Below, piece after piece: positions 8,106 to 16,454 of a stretch of DNA of 64,000 nucleotides. How positions within the stretch are numbered: position 1 is the stretch's first letter; each line of letters starts with the position of its first letter. Source of the DNA: CAXXFQ01 sp963674475 (GTDB lineage Bacteria > Planctomycetota > Planctomycetia > Pirellulales > Thermoguttaceae); the NCBI GenBank assembly GCA_963674475.2, contig CAXXFQ010000009.1, forward strand, positions 310,001-374,000, in the 5' to 3' direction. Under the pieces are notes generated by a model. The model had not been told where the DNA came from. It searched no databases and saw only the letters and a list, made by a program, of their open reading frames with translations. The position numbers were made by a program, and so were the translations under genes.

Positions 8106-10412
8106 ATGAATCGCCTCACCAAACTTATAGGCCGTTTTCTCGCTTCGGCGTTTCTGGTGGCAATGGCCTCCACTTTTGCCCTTGCCAACGAAACCGGTTT
8201 GCCGCTAGTCACCGAGGGAAAATCGGACTACACGATCGTCCTGCCCGACGAGCCAACGCCGGTCGAAAAGACGGCCGCCTCGGAGTTGCAAACCTATCTC
8301 GAAAAGGCAACCGGGGCGAAGCTGCCGATTACTTCGGAGAAGGAAGCCACGAGCGAGAAAAAAATTCTTCTCGGGGCGACCGTCGAAGGCCAAAAGTTGT
8401 TGGGTGATCTGAAGCTCGACCAACTCGACTACGACGGGATCCTATTAAAGCGCTTCGGTGACCGGATCATCCTGGCCGGACATCCGCAGCGGGGGACCCT
8501 TTACGCCGTTTACACCTTCCTGGAAGAGCAACTGGGCATCCGCTGGTGGGCCTCCGATGCTCAACACGTGCCGAACTGCCCGACCCTTTCGATCGGCCGG
8601 CTCGACACCGTTTACGCCCCGAAGCTGCGGATTCGCGAATCGTTCTATCGCGACATGTTCACAAGCCCGTTCGCCGCACGCAACAAATGCAACGGCCACA
8701 GCAACCCGATTCCGGCCAAGTTCGGCGACCATCAACGGTTCAACCTGTTCGTCCACTCGTTCTACCCGCTTCTGCCGCCGAAAAAATATTTCAAGGACCA
8801 CCCCGAGTGGTACAGCCTGCGCGACGGGAAACGGATGCACGAGCGGAGCCAACTCTGTCTGACCAACGACGAGATGCGAAAGGAGTTGACGAAAAACGCG
8901 CTCGAACGGCTGCGCAAGGACCCGACCGCCGCGCTGATCTCGATTAGCCAGAACGACTGGCGCGGCCGGTGCGAGTGCGAGAAATGCAAGGCAATCGAGG
9001 AGGCCGAAGGGTCGCCCGCCGGTCTGCTTTTGCAGTTTGTCAACAAGGTGGCCCGTGACATCGAAAAGGAATTCCCCGACATCCTGGTCGAGACGTTGGC
9101 CTACGATTACACCCGCAAACCGCCCAAGACGGTCCGACCGCGCAAGAACGTCGTCGTCCGGCTCTGTTCGATCGAATGCTCGTTCGCCCAACCACTGGAA
9201 AGCGACGCCAACGCCACGTTCCGAGACGATATCCGCAAGTGGTCCAAAATCGCTCCGCAACTTTATGTCTGGGACTACGTGACCAATTTTACGAATTACC
9301 TGCTGCCCCATCCCAATCTGCGGGTGCTGGCACCGAACGTTCGGTTTTTCGAGAATCACAACGTCATCGGCCTTTTTGAGCAGGGTGACTATCAAAGCAC
9401 CATCGGCGATTTTTCCCGAATGCGGGCTTGGGTTCTGGCCCGTCTGATGTGGGACTCCAGTCAAGATCCCAACGCGCTGATCGATGAATTTTTAAACGGC
9501 TACTACGGCCCGGCCGGGCCCCATCTCAAAGAATATCTGACCATCCTGAACGATTCGATCGAAGGGACCGACTACCATCTGAGTTGCTTCAATCAGACCA
9601 CCAAAGCGTTTCTGGACCTCGACACGATCAACCGGGCAACCGAAGCATTTAACCGGGCTGAAAAAGCGGTGGCCGATCAACCGGAACTGGCTCGCCGAAT
9701 CGATCGAACTCGCATGTCGTTGGACCTGGCCTGGATTCGACGTTGGCACGAACTGCGAGACGAGGCCGACCGGGCGGGAAAACCGTTCCTCGGCCCCGAA
9801 GACCCGGAAGCGCTCGTCGAATCGTTCATCGGCCGCGCCCAAAAATTCCAGATCGGCCAATGGCGAGAAGGACGATCCTTCGACGACCTCTACACCGGTT
9901 GGCTCCGCCGTGTGGCCCAAAAACCGGCCGCCCCACCGAAACCGTGCGTCGGTCTGCCTAGGGCCGACTGGGTCGACTACAGCAACGCCCGATTGGGAGC
10001 CTACCGCCTGGGAACCTGGACCAACTTGGTCGAAGACCCCCAAGCGGCCAATAAGACAGTCGTCTTCATGCCCGGCGACCACAACGAATGGGCCACCAAC
10101 GCCTTCATCGAATCGGGCGAGCTGACCGGAGGGCCGTGGCGATGTTTCGTCGTCGCGCGGGCCAGTGCAACGGCCACCGACGGCCCGGCCATGAGCATGG
10201 GGATCTACGACCACAAGAAAAAGAAGGGGATCACCAGTCGGGGGGTCTCGGTCCAGGAAGCGGCTGGCAAGGACTATAAAACCTTCGACCTGGGCGCCCA
10301 CGACTTGAGCCAAGGGGCCCAAGTCTGGATCGCTCCCCCCAAAAGGAAGGGGGAAGTCCAAGGCGTCTATGTCGATCGGATCTACTTCATTCGCGAAAAA
10401 GGGACGAAATAA
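8106..10412 (+). CDS. DUF4838 domain-containing secreted protein (copy 3)
   Basis: A 768-residue third tandem paralogue. The start at 8106 (MNRLTKLIGRFLASAFLVA) follows an AGAAAGG ribosome site; an upstream in-frame ATG at 8079 would spoil the signal peptide. Domain order is as in copies 1 and 2. In the mid-region this copy departs most from the others (SFYRDMFTSPFAARNKCNGH where the others have REPYTR and NGSSN), and its cysteine motif is CECEKC. The C-terminal module matches copy 1. It lies 56 bases after copy 2 and ends the cluster. Confidence 0.9.
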   Translation: MNRLTKLIGRFLASAFLVAMASTFALANETGLPLVTEGKSDYTIVLPDEPTPVEKTAASELQTYLEKATGAKLPITSEKEATSEKKILLGATVEGQKLLGDLKLDQLDYDGILLKRFGDRIILAGHPQRGTLYAVYTFLEEQLGIRWWASDAQHVPNCPTLSIGRLDTVYAPKLRIRESFYRDMFTSPFAARNKCNGHSNPIPAKFGDHQRFNLFVHSFYPLLPPKKYFKDHPEWYSLRDGKRMHERSQLCLTNDEMRKELTKNALERLRKDPTAALISISQNDWRGRCECEKCKAIEEAEGSPAGLLLQFVNKVARDIEKEFPDILVETLAYDYTRKPPKTVRPRKNVVVRLCSIECSFAQPLESDANATFRDDIRKWSKIAPQLYVWDYVTNFTNYLLPHPNLRVLAPNVRFFENHNVIGLFEQGDYQSTIGDFSRMRAWVLARLMWDSSQDPNALIDEFLNGYYGPAGPHLKEYLTILNDSIEGTDYHLSCFNQTTKAFLDLDTINRATEAFNRAEKAVADQPELARRIDRTRMSLDLAWIRRWHELRDEADRAGKPFLGPEDPEALVESFIGRAQKFQIGQWREGRSFDDLYTGWLRRVAQKPAAPPKPCVGLPRADWVDYSNARLGAYRLGTWTNLVEDPQAANKTVVFMPGDHNEWATNAFIESGELTGGPWRCFVVARASATATDGPAMSMGIYDHKKKKGITSRGVSVQEAAGKDYKTFDLGAHDLSQGAQVWIAPPKRKGEVQGVYVDRIYFIREKGTK

Positions 10413-10423
10413 GGATCCAACCG

Positions 10424-10449
10424 ACGCCCAGATTGGGTAAATTGGGCGT
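10424..10449 (+). terminator. Hairpin after the DUF4838 cluster, possible terminator
   Basis: ACGCCCA at 10424-10430 pairs perfectly with TGGGCGT at 10443-10449, 12 bases after the last stop codon. Only three T residues follow, so intrinsic termination would be weak. Confidence 0.35.
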
Positions 10450-10487
10450 TTAGGCGAGCTATTGCAGTCCTGGCAAGATGTTAAAGC

Positions 10488-10516
10488 TTGACAGGTCCCC
10501 TTTGGCTGAATACTAT
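10488..10516 (+). promoter_or_regulatory. Promoter of the coiled-coil membrane protein
   Basis: A perfect TTGACA -35 (10488-10493), a 17-base spacer and TACTAT (10511-10516). It would start a leader of about 145 bases for the gene at 10667. Confidence 0.6.
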
Positions 10517-10666
10517 CGAAGTTGGGTTGCATCCGGTCTCGACGGCCCCCTTTCCGTCGGGACCAACCCATTTTGGAACAGAGGAATCTCCACGGCCCCC
10601 CTATTGGGTCGGCTGATTCCGCTCTCGATCGCCTTTCCCTGAATTTCACAGACGAGCCGATTCTCG

Positions 10667-11677
10667 ATGAACATTTGGAACAAAGTCCTTCTCGGATTGA
10701 TCTTTGTTGTATCGCTGGCCTTCTTTTACTTTGCCTTGCAAACGCTGAAGGTCCATAAGTACTGGAAAACGTCGGTTCAAAAGCACGAGGCAAAAATCAC
10801 CCAGTTGCCCGACGAAATCGAACAGCTCAAATACGGCCGAGACGGTCAAAGCGGCCTGAAGGCGGTTCGTACCGAACTGTACAAATACCTGATCGCCCGC
10901 AGTCGGGTTTGGCGAGGCTGCAAGCCGGAAAAGGTCATCAATCCGCAGACCGGCGAAGTCCAAATCGCCATCGAAACCGAAGGCCCCCACGGCATCGACA
11001 ACCGGATGACCCTCTTCGTCTTCGAAGAAACTCCTCAAACCGAAGGGGGCCGCTACTTAGGCGAATTCAAGGTCCAAGCGGTCGCCGAGAAGGGGATCGG
11101 CCTGGCCCCGGCGATGCAATTGACCGCTGAACAACTGGCCCGTTTGACGCAGACGCAAGGGACGTTGACCCTCTGCGAGTTGATGCCGGCCGACAGTCAC
11201 GAACTGATGACCGCCCTCGGGGAAGAAGCGCTCCGCAAGCAGCTTCCACCGTCGGTCGTCGACGAGTACTTAAACGATGGCAAGGAAGGCCAGCTTCGTC
11301 AACTCCGCGATTATGACGTCTTACTCAAAGTGTACGATCACAAGCGGGCCGTCTTGACTGAACTCGAAGAGAGCGTCACTCGACAAAAGACGTTCGTCGA
11401 GACCTCCCTGGCCGACGCGAAGGTTCAGGTCGATTTTCGCAAGAAGCAAATCGATCAATTCGAGCAGGACTTGAAGCGAATGCACCAAGAGCGGGACGCG
11501 GCGCTTGCCTACCAAAAGTCGCTCGAAACCGAGTTGGCCTCACGTCAGGCGAAGATCGACGAGTTGATCAAGAAAAACCGGGCAATGGCGGCGTCGATCG
11601 CGAAGATGCAAGAAGAGGCGGCCGCACGATGGAGCCAACAGTTGGCCAGTGAACCGTTGGTAAAAGTAGCCAAGTAA
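10667..11677 (+). CDS. Membrane-anchored coiled-coil protein, planctomycete hypothetical
   Basis: A 336-residue protein of unknown function. Residues 7-26 form one hydrophobic helix (LLGLIFVVSLAFFYFALQTL) that should anchor it in the inner membrane. A mixed domain of about 150 residues follows (including RVWRGCKPEKV and ETEGPHGIDNRMTLFVFEE). From about residue 215 to 320 there is a long charged heptad-like region (ELEESVTRQKTFVETSLADA, then ELASRQAKIDELIKKN) typical of a coiled coil. It has its own promoter and is followed directly by a copy of the dispersed hairpin repeat in sense orientation. I do not recognise a characterised family. Confidence 0.85.
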   Translation: MNIWNKVLLGLIFVVSLAFFYFALQTLKVHKYWKTSVQKHEAKITQLPDEIEQLKYGRDGQSGLKAVRTELYKYLIARSRVWRGCKPEKVINPQTGEVQIAIETEGPHGIDNRMTLFVFEETPQTEGGRYLGEFKVQAVAEKGIGLAPAMQLTAEQLARLTQTQGTLTLCELMPADSHELMTALGEEALRKQLPPSVVDEYLNDGKEGQLRQLRDYDVLLKVYDHKRAVLTELEESVTRQKTFVETSLADAKVQVDFRKKQIDQFEQDLKRMHQERDAALAYQKSLETELASRQAKIDELIKKNRAMAASIAKMQEEAAARWSQQLASEPLVKVAK

Positions 11678-11705
11678 AAGAGAAAAAATAAAACCGTAAA
11701 AAGAA

Positions 11706-11830
11706 GGATTGCGAAGCAATCCTGGTCCAAAAAGTTTTTGAGGGGAGAGTTTGAGAGGGGACCATTTTCAAAATGTCTCCTCTCATTTATTAAAAACAGG
11801 TGACGGCGCAGCCGTCACACCTTTTTCTTT
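11706..11830 (+). repeat. Dispersed composite hairpin repeat, copy R1
   Basis: Three stem-loops in fixed order. H1 is GGATTGCGAAGCAATCC (11706-11722). It is followed by the shared CAAAAAGTTTTTGAGGGGAG link. H2 is an imperfect hairpin around ATTTTCAAAAT. H3 is GTGACGGCGCAGCCGTCAC, followed by a T-rich tail. It lies 28 bases after the stop of the coiled-coil gene in sense orientation, so H3 plus its T tract may act as its terminator. Confidence 0.8.
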
Positions 11831-11920
11831 GGATAACGGTCAATAACCCGTTTCTATCTCCCAGTTCTGAAAAGCTCAAAAATTCCGCTGAAAAACGAAG
11901 CCCGAACGTCAAACGCGTCA

Positions 11921-12046
11921 AGAAAAAAAGGAGCGACGGACAAAGCCGTCGCCAGTGTTTTTTGGAATGAGGAAAACCATTTTGAAAATAGGTTTTCCTC
12001 AAACTCCTTTCCAAAAACTTTTTGGACCAGGATTGCTTCGCAATCC
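11921..12046 (-). repeat. Dispersed composite hairpin repeat, copy R2
   Basis: The same three-hairpin element read on the minus strand: H1 at 12046-12030 (GGATTGCGAAGCAATCC), the CCAAAAAGTTTTTG link, H2 around ATTTTCAAAAT with GAGGAAAACC and GGTTTTCCTC arms, and H3 GCGACGG...CCGTCGC followed by CTCCTTTTTTT. It sits 14 bases after the minus-strand ROK gene in sense orientation and faces R1 tail to tail. Confidence 0.8.
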
Positions 12047-12059
12047 CTCTCTTTGTTTT

Positions 12060-13097
12060 TTACTGCTTTTCGTTTTGGTATTCTCGTCGGGCTACCCCTG
12101 CCGCACCAAGGTACCCGGCGTCCGCCCCCAACGTGGCAAACTCGACACTCAACCGCTCGGGCAAAACCGAGATCGCCCGGCTCCGCGCCTCCTCACGTAC
12201 CGCGTCCAAAAACCGACGCCCCAACTCGCTCGTCGGGCCGCCGAACGTCATCGCTCCGCCCAAAAGAACCCGGCTCGGATCGACCGTGTGCAGAAGCGAC
12301 GCGATCCCGACACCTAAGAACCGGGCCGTTCCCAAGACGATCTCAAGCGCCAACGCGTCCCCTTTTTCCGCCTCCTCCGAGACCAGCTTCGGCGAAAGCG
12401 TCGCGCCGTCGGCCAACCGGTCCCGGAGCGACGTCTCACGCCCCGCGTCCAGCGCCTCCTGGGTAATCTTCGTCACGGCGGTCGCGCTGGCGTACGCTTC
12501 CCAGTGGCCCGGCTTGCCGCAGCCGCAGATCCGCGCGTCGTCACGATAGTCGATCACGATATGGCCCGCCTCACCGCCGCAACTGTTGGCCCCGATCAGG
12601 TTGACCCCCTCGATGATGATCCCGCACCCGATCCCCGTGCCGAGAGTCAAGAGGATCAGGCTGTCGACATCCTTGGCCGACCCGATCCAGTACTCGCCAT
12701 AGGCGGCCGCGTCGGCGTCGTTGACGAACGTTACCGGCAAGTCGCAGTGGTGGGCCACCCGATCGCGAATCGGAAAGAAATTCCAACCCGGCAGATTGGC
12801 CGTCAACATCAGCTTCCCGGCCCGCACGTCCATCGGTCCGGCCGACCCGAGTCCGACCCGGGCGATCTCCGATTTCTCCAGTCCCGCTTCGGCAATCGCC
12901 CGATCCACCGCCGGGCCCATCCGCCCGGCAGCCGATTCAGGCCCTTTTTCAACCTCGGTCGGGATGCTCAGCCACGAAAGGGTCCGGCCTTGGTTGTCGA
13001 CCACGCCCATCTTGATGTTCGTTCCACCCAGATCGATCCCGACAAAAAAAGGGCCTTCCGCTTCGCTACGGGGACAAAAGGTTCGCTCGGCTGTCAT
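12060..13097 (-). CDS. ROK-family sugar kinase (glucokinase-like)
   Basis: A 345-residue ROK kinase that would phosphorylate a hexose or amino sugar with ATP. The phosphate-binding motif DLGGTNIKMGVVD lies near residue 22. The second half has GTGIGCGIIIEG and the ROK zinc signature GH...CGCGKPGHWEAYAS. In the usual signature (CxCGxxGCxE) the third cysteine is present; here it is replaced by histidine (GKPGH), which could still bind zinc. It is the last gene of a five-gene minus-strand operon and starts 74 bases after the phosphofructokinase gene, so it probably feeds a phosphorylated sugar into that pathway. Glucose or N-acetylglucosamine are plausible substrates; the sequence alone does not decide. 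Confidence 0.9.
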   Translation of the reverse strand: MTAERTFCPRSEAEGPFFVGIDLGGTNIKMGVVDNQGRTLSWLSIPTEVEKGPESAAGRMGPAVDRAIAEAGLEKSEIARVGLGSAGPMDVRAGKLMLTANLPGWNFFPIRDRVAHHCDLPVTFVNDADAAAYGEYWIGSAKDVDSLILLTLGTGIGCGIIIEGVNLIGANSCGGEAGHIVIDYRDDARICGCGKPGHWEAYASATAVTKITQEALDAGRETSLRDRLADGATLSPKLVSEEAEKGDALALEIVLGTARFLGVGIASLLHTVDPSRVLLGGAMTFGGPTSELGRRFLDAVREEARSRAISVLPERLSVEFATLGADAGYLGAAGVARREYQNEKQ

Positions 13098-13171
13098 CGT
13101 GGTTGATTATCCTTTTACTTTCAGGCTCGTCGCGAGCCCCGTTTTTCTTTCTTGAATACGCGAAAACCGGT

Positions 13172-14374
13172 CTACTGGACCGTGTGTCCTTTGAAGCGGA
13201 CATACTCGGGCAACGTGCCGATCAACGGCCGCAGGTATTCCAGACAGGCGTCGGTCACGAACAGGTTCTCGGCGTCGAGGAACGCTTCCGGCATCGGCTT
13301 GGCTTCGACGGCGACCGCCGCAAGCGGCGCGGTGCCCAAGGAACACTGATACGGGTCGGACGACTCGCGAACCAGACTGACCATGACGCCGGTAGTCCCT
13401 TCGGCGGCCAGCTCGACCGCCTTTTTGCCGCAGGCGTACGCCTCGTCGATATCCAACTGGCTAGCCCGGTCGGCCGCGCACATGGAAAGCGATTCGCAGA
13501 TCTGAAACTCGCCACGCCAGCCGAACTCGTCGCTGATCATCCGGTGCAACATCATCGCCGCACTGGTACCGCCCATCGCGCCGAATTCGACGTTGGCGAA
13601 CTTGTCGGCCGTCTGCGACGCGCTGACCGGTGTCCCGTCGGCGTAACAAACGCCTTCGCCGCAGACGATGCTGCACCAGCCGTAGTTGTCGTAGGCCCGT
13701 TTGACGCAGGCGAGGAATTTTTCGCGCTCGAACGGGATCTCGGGCACGAGCACGACGTGCGGCGCGTCGTCTTCGGAAGTCTTGGCCACGGCGGCCGCGG
13801 CGGGCAACCAACCGGCCGAACGGCCGACCGTCTGATGGATGACGAACTGGTCAACCTTTTTCATGTCCCGTGCCAACATCCCAGCCTGCTGGACCGACAT
13901 CGCAACGAACCGGCCGGCGCTGCCGAAACCGGGCGTGTGGTCGGTGCCGAACAGGTCGTTGTCGACCGTCTTCGGAATGCCGACGCCGATCAGCTCGTAC
14001 CCTTGCTCACGACAATACGCCTCGACCCGGTGGATCGTGTCCATCGTGTCGTTGCCGCCGATCAGGAAATAGTAACGGATGTTGTACTTCTTGAGTTTTT
14101 CGAGAATGATCGGAAAATCGCTGTCCTCGAGCTTATGGCGACAACTGCCCAGAGCGCTCGACGGGGTCGTCTTGAGTCCCTCGATCACCGCCGGGTCCTC
14201 TTGGCCCAAGTCGATGACGTTCTCCTGCATGAACCCTTCGATGCCGAACCGCATCCCGAAGACCTTTTCGATCGACTCTTCCTTGAGACAGGCCTGAATA
14301 CACCCGCACAGACTGGCGTTGATCACACTGGTCGGTCCGCCGCTTTGGCCGAGAATGGCGTTTCCTTTGAGCAT
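13172..14374 (-). CDS. pfp: Pyrophosphate-dependent 6-phosphofructokinase
   Basis: A 400-residue phosphofructokinase converting fructose 6-phosphate to the 1,6-bisphosphate. The start follows an AAAGGAAA ribosome site. GQSGGPTSVINAS opens the protein. The nucleotide-site loop reads GGNDTMD: the second acidic residue (the GGDD position of PPi enzymes, glycine in ATP enzymes) is present, and the catalytic loop reads PKTVDNDL with the lysine typical of PPi enzymes. Both point to pyrophosphate as phosphoryl donor and so to a reversible reaction. It is the fourth gene of the sugar operon. Confidence 0.92.
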   Translation of the reverse strand: MLKGNAILGQSGGPTSVINASLCGCIQACLKEESIEKVFGMRFGIEGFMQENVIDLGQEDPAVIEGLKTTPSSALGSCRHKLEDSDFPIILEKLKKYNIRYYFLIGGNDTMDTIHRVEAYCREQGYELIGVGIPKTVDNDLFGTDHTPGFGSAGRFVAMSVQQAGMLARDMKKVDQFVIHQTVGRSAGWLPAAAAVAKTSEDDAPHVVLVPEIPFEREKFLACVKRAYDNYGWCSIVCGEGVCYADGTPVSASQTADKFANVEFGAMGGTSAAMMLHRMISDEFGWRGEFQICESLSMCAADRASQLDIDEAYACGKKAVELAAEGTTGVMVSLVRESSDPYQCSLGTAPLAAVAVEAKPMPEAFLDAENLFVTDACLEYLRPLIGTLPEYVRFKGHTVQ

Positions 14375-14453
14375 CGGTTGGTTTCCTTTCGCTATGGTTT
14401 TTTTGGTTTGATTCGGTTTGATGACTTGGTGTTATTTCCAAAAGTTGACGAGC

Positions 14454-15218
14454 TTATTCCTCGTCGAGTCGTCCGGTCCACTGCAACAGATTGCGGAAAA
14501 ACCGGGCGTACCATCCGCCCACGTCGATGAACCCCGCGGCATCGGCCAGCTCTTGAACGACTCGCGTGTCGCCCCAATCGACCATCCCGCCGACCCAGTG
14601 CGGCGCGACGTCGGTCGCCAGCGCCGTCACGCGACCGTGGCCATGGTGGCCGACGACCAAAAGCGGCGTCGACTCCACCGGCTCGAACGTCCAGTCTTCC
14701 TTTTCCCGACGGACCGAAAAACGGACCGCGTCCAAAAGGGTTTGACTCTCTTCTTTCGGCGTGAAGGCGTTGAAGCCGCCCACCCCCGGCGGCGTCTCCC
14801 ACGGCAGCCCGGCAAGGATCGGGTGGTTTTCCTGTTCGTCACGCGGCCGCAGCAGACAGGGTTGGGCGTAATTGCGCCGGTCGTCCTCGTCGGCCATCGC
14901 GACCGGCAAAACGTCGACCAGCGGCGAACGATGATATTCGCCCAGCCGCCCGTGGTAACTTTCCCAACCGCCGAACATCGCCAGTCCGGCACCATTACTA
15001 ACCTCCTCGACGATCCGCTCCAGTTGGCCCGGCTTCCAATTTGCTGCCGGATAGTCGCTGATCACATACAGGCCGTAGTCGGTCGACGCGAACCGTTCGC
15101 CCGGGCTCTCGGTGCTCGGCACGTGATCAAACGGCAGCCCGTAATGGGTCATGATCCCGGCCAGATAGACGGCCGCCATCGAAAGGTCGTCGTCGCCCAA
15201 ATAACAAATTTTTTTCAT
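14454..15218 (-). CDS. Glutamine amidotransferase-like protein (DUF1355 type)
   Basis: A 254-residue cytosolic protein. The start at MKKICYLGDDDLS (15218) is preferred because the upstream in-frame extension does not resemble the family and a GGCGGA ribosome site lies before it. The protein has the class I amidotransferase-like fold signature of this group: YLGDDDLSMAAVYLAGI, then YVISDYPAANW, GAGLAMFGGWESYHG, and late GHHGHGRVTALATDVAPHW. I see no canonical nucleophile elbow with cysteine, so amidotransferase activity is doubtful. It sits between the PIG-L deacetylase and PFK genes and is probably cotranscribed. Confidence 0.78.
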   Translation of the reverse strand: MKKICYLGDDDLSMAAVYLAGIMTHYGLPFDHVPSTESPGERFASTDYGLYVISDYPAANWKPGQLERIVEEVSNGAGLAMFGGWESYHGRLGEYHRSPLVDVLPVAMADEDDRRNYAQPCLLRPRDEQENHPILAGLPWETPPGVGGFNAFTPKEESQTLLDAVRFSVRREKEDWTFEPVESTPLLVVGHHGHGRVTALATDVAPHWVGGMVDWGDTRVVQELADAAGFIDVGGWYARFFRNLLQWTGRLDEE

Positions 15219-15337
15219 CGTATCCGCCGTATTCCAAACAACCGCTGAGCATCCCACAAAAACAACGAGAGCCGGTCTTCTCGCCACCGATCAAAAGGCA
15301 AAAAGGCCGACTCGAAAACCGTGTTATCAAATTCGGT

Positions 15338-16162
15338 CTACACGCCAAACAACGATTCGTATTGCTGCGGGTTGTAAAACGAGAACTCGACCTCGCGGAT
15401 GTACTCGGCCGCGCCGCCCTTACGATGGGCGTCGACGAGGACCTCGATCTGCATCTGACTGGCGTAGGCCCGGATCGCTTCGAGCTTGCGATCCAACATC
15501 GCCTCGGGCACTTCGATCCGAAGTTGCGGCGATTCGGGGAAATCGCAATAGGTCGCATACTCGTAGACCTTCGGGACCTCGGCAATCGGTTCGCCCAACT
15601 CGGGCCAAATCTGCCCCTGGGCGTGGAACAGGCTGATCTGCATCTCGCTGTTGGTCAGCCGATGGTCCGGGTGCAAGTCGGCGATCGTCGGCAGGATGAC
15701 CCGCGTCGGCCGGACCTTTCGCAGGATATACGAATAGGCGTTTTGCATCCCGCTGGCCCCGGCGATCTCGGTCGGGTGTCCTTCGGTCCGCAGTTGGCGT
15801 CCCTGATGGGCGCTCAGCGCACAATCGGGGAAGTTCATGAAATGAACGTTTTCCTTCGGCAGTCCGAGGATCTCGAACGACTTTTCACACTCGGCCCGAC
15901 GGACCCGCGAGATGGTCACCCGTTGCTGGGGAACGCAGTAGCCCATCCGGCCGTCGCTGGTGACGACCGCGTGGACTTCGATCCCTTCGGCCAAGGCGGT
16001 CTGGAAAAACATCCCGGCCCCGGCGACAATGTCGTCATCGTGCGCCGCGACGAACATCCAGACCTCGCGATCCTCTTTCCACTCGTCGAAAACCTGCGTG
16101 ATGTCGGGCGTCTTGATCACCTGGTCGTTATGACGCCGATAATAGGTGATTCCGGGGACCAT
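15338..16162 (-). CDS. PIG-L/LmbE-family deacetylase
   Basis: A 274-residue zinc-dependent N-acetyl-sugar deacetylase family member. The start at 16162 (MVPGITYYRRHND) is chosen over two upstream ATGs because AGGAGAAGGA lies seven bases before it. Zinc-site motifs are AHDDD (usual AHPDD) near residue 41 and HPDH near residue 165. Family members remove acetyl groups from N-acetylglucosamine-type substrates. Lying between a SIS-domain protein and downstream PFK and ROK genes, it fits deacetylation of an N-acetylated sugar before deamination; this is inference from context. Confidence 0.88.
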   Translation of the reverse strand: MVPGITYYRRHNDQVIKTPDITQVFDEWKEDREVWMFVAAHDDDIVAGAGMFFQTALAEGIEVHAVVTSDGRMGYCVPQQRVTISRVRRAECEKSFEILGLPKENVHFMNFPDCALSAHQGRQLRTEGHPTEIAGASGMQNAYSYILRKVRPTRVILPTIADLHPDHRLTNSEMQISLFHAQGQIWPELGEPIAEVPKVYEYATYCDFPESPQLRIEVPEAMLDRKLEAIRAYASQMQIEVLVDAHRKGGAAEYIREVEFSFYNPQQYESLFGV

Positions 16163-16454
16163 TTTTTCCTTCTCCTCTGATGGACCGCTCATTCGATTTT
16201 TAAATTGATTCATCGGTCAAGAAACCGCTTGGCCTGTTGAAAACTAAGGGTAGAATCAATTTTAAATTATGGGTTTGGGTTACATTGCGGGAGCGGCCAA
16301 CGAGCCGCGGACCACTTCATTCAACCCCGACATTATTGAGCCTTGCATAAGTAGTGATCCGAGGGCTCCCAACGAGGAGCCCGGTTTTTCAGGAAAAAAC
16401 TGAAACACAAGGGCTCACTGTTTTTGCAAAGACCAAAAAAAGCCTGAAAAGGCA
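16163..16454. other. Gap in the sugar operon with two CAACGA-loop hairpins
   Basis: About 290 bases. GCGGC (16293-16297) pairs with GCCGC (16304-16308), and GGGCTCC (16363-16369) with GGAGCCC (16376-16382). Both hairpins have the same six-base loop CAACGA on the plus strand (TCGTTG on the transcribed minus strand). A GCCT/AGGC hairpin with seven T residues on the minus strand (16453-16435) directly follows the SIS stop codon and may be a weak terminator. Confidence 0.5.

Noticed and set aside
11706..12046. R1 and R2 as ends of an insertion sequence
   Set aside because: Fewer than 100 bases lie between them, with no transposase frame and no clear target-site duplication.
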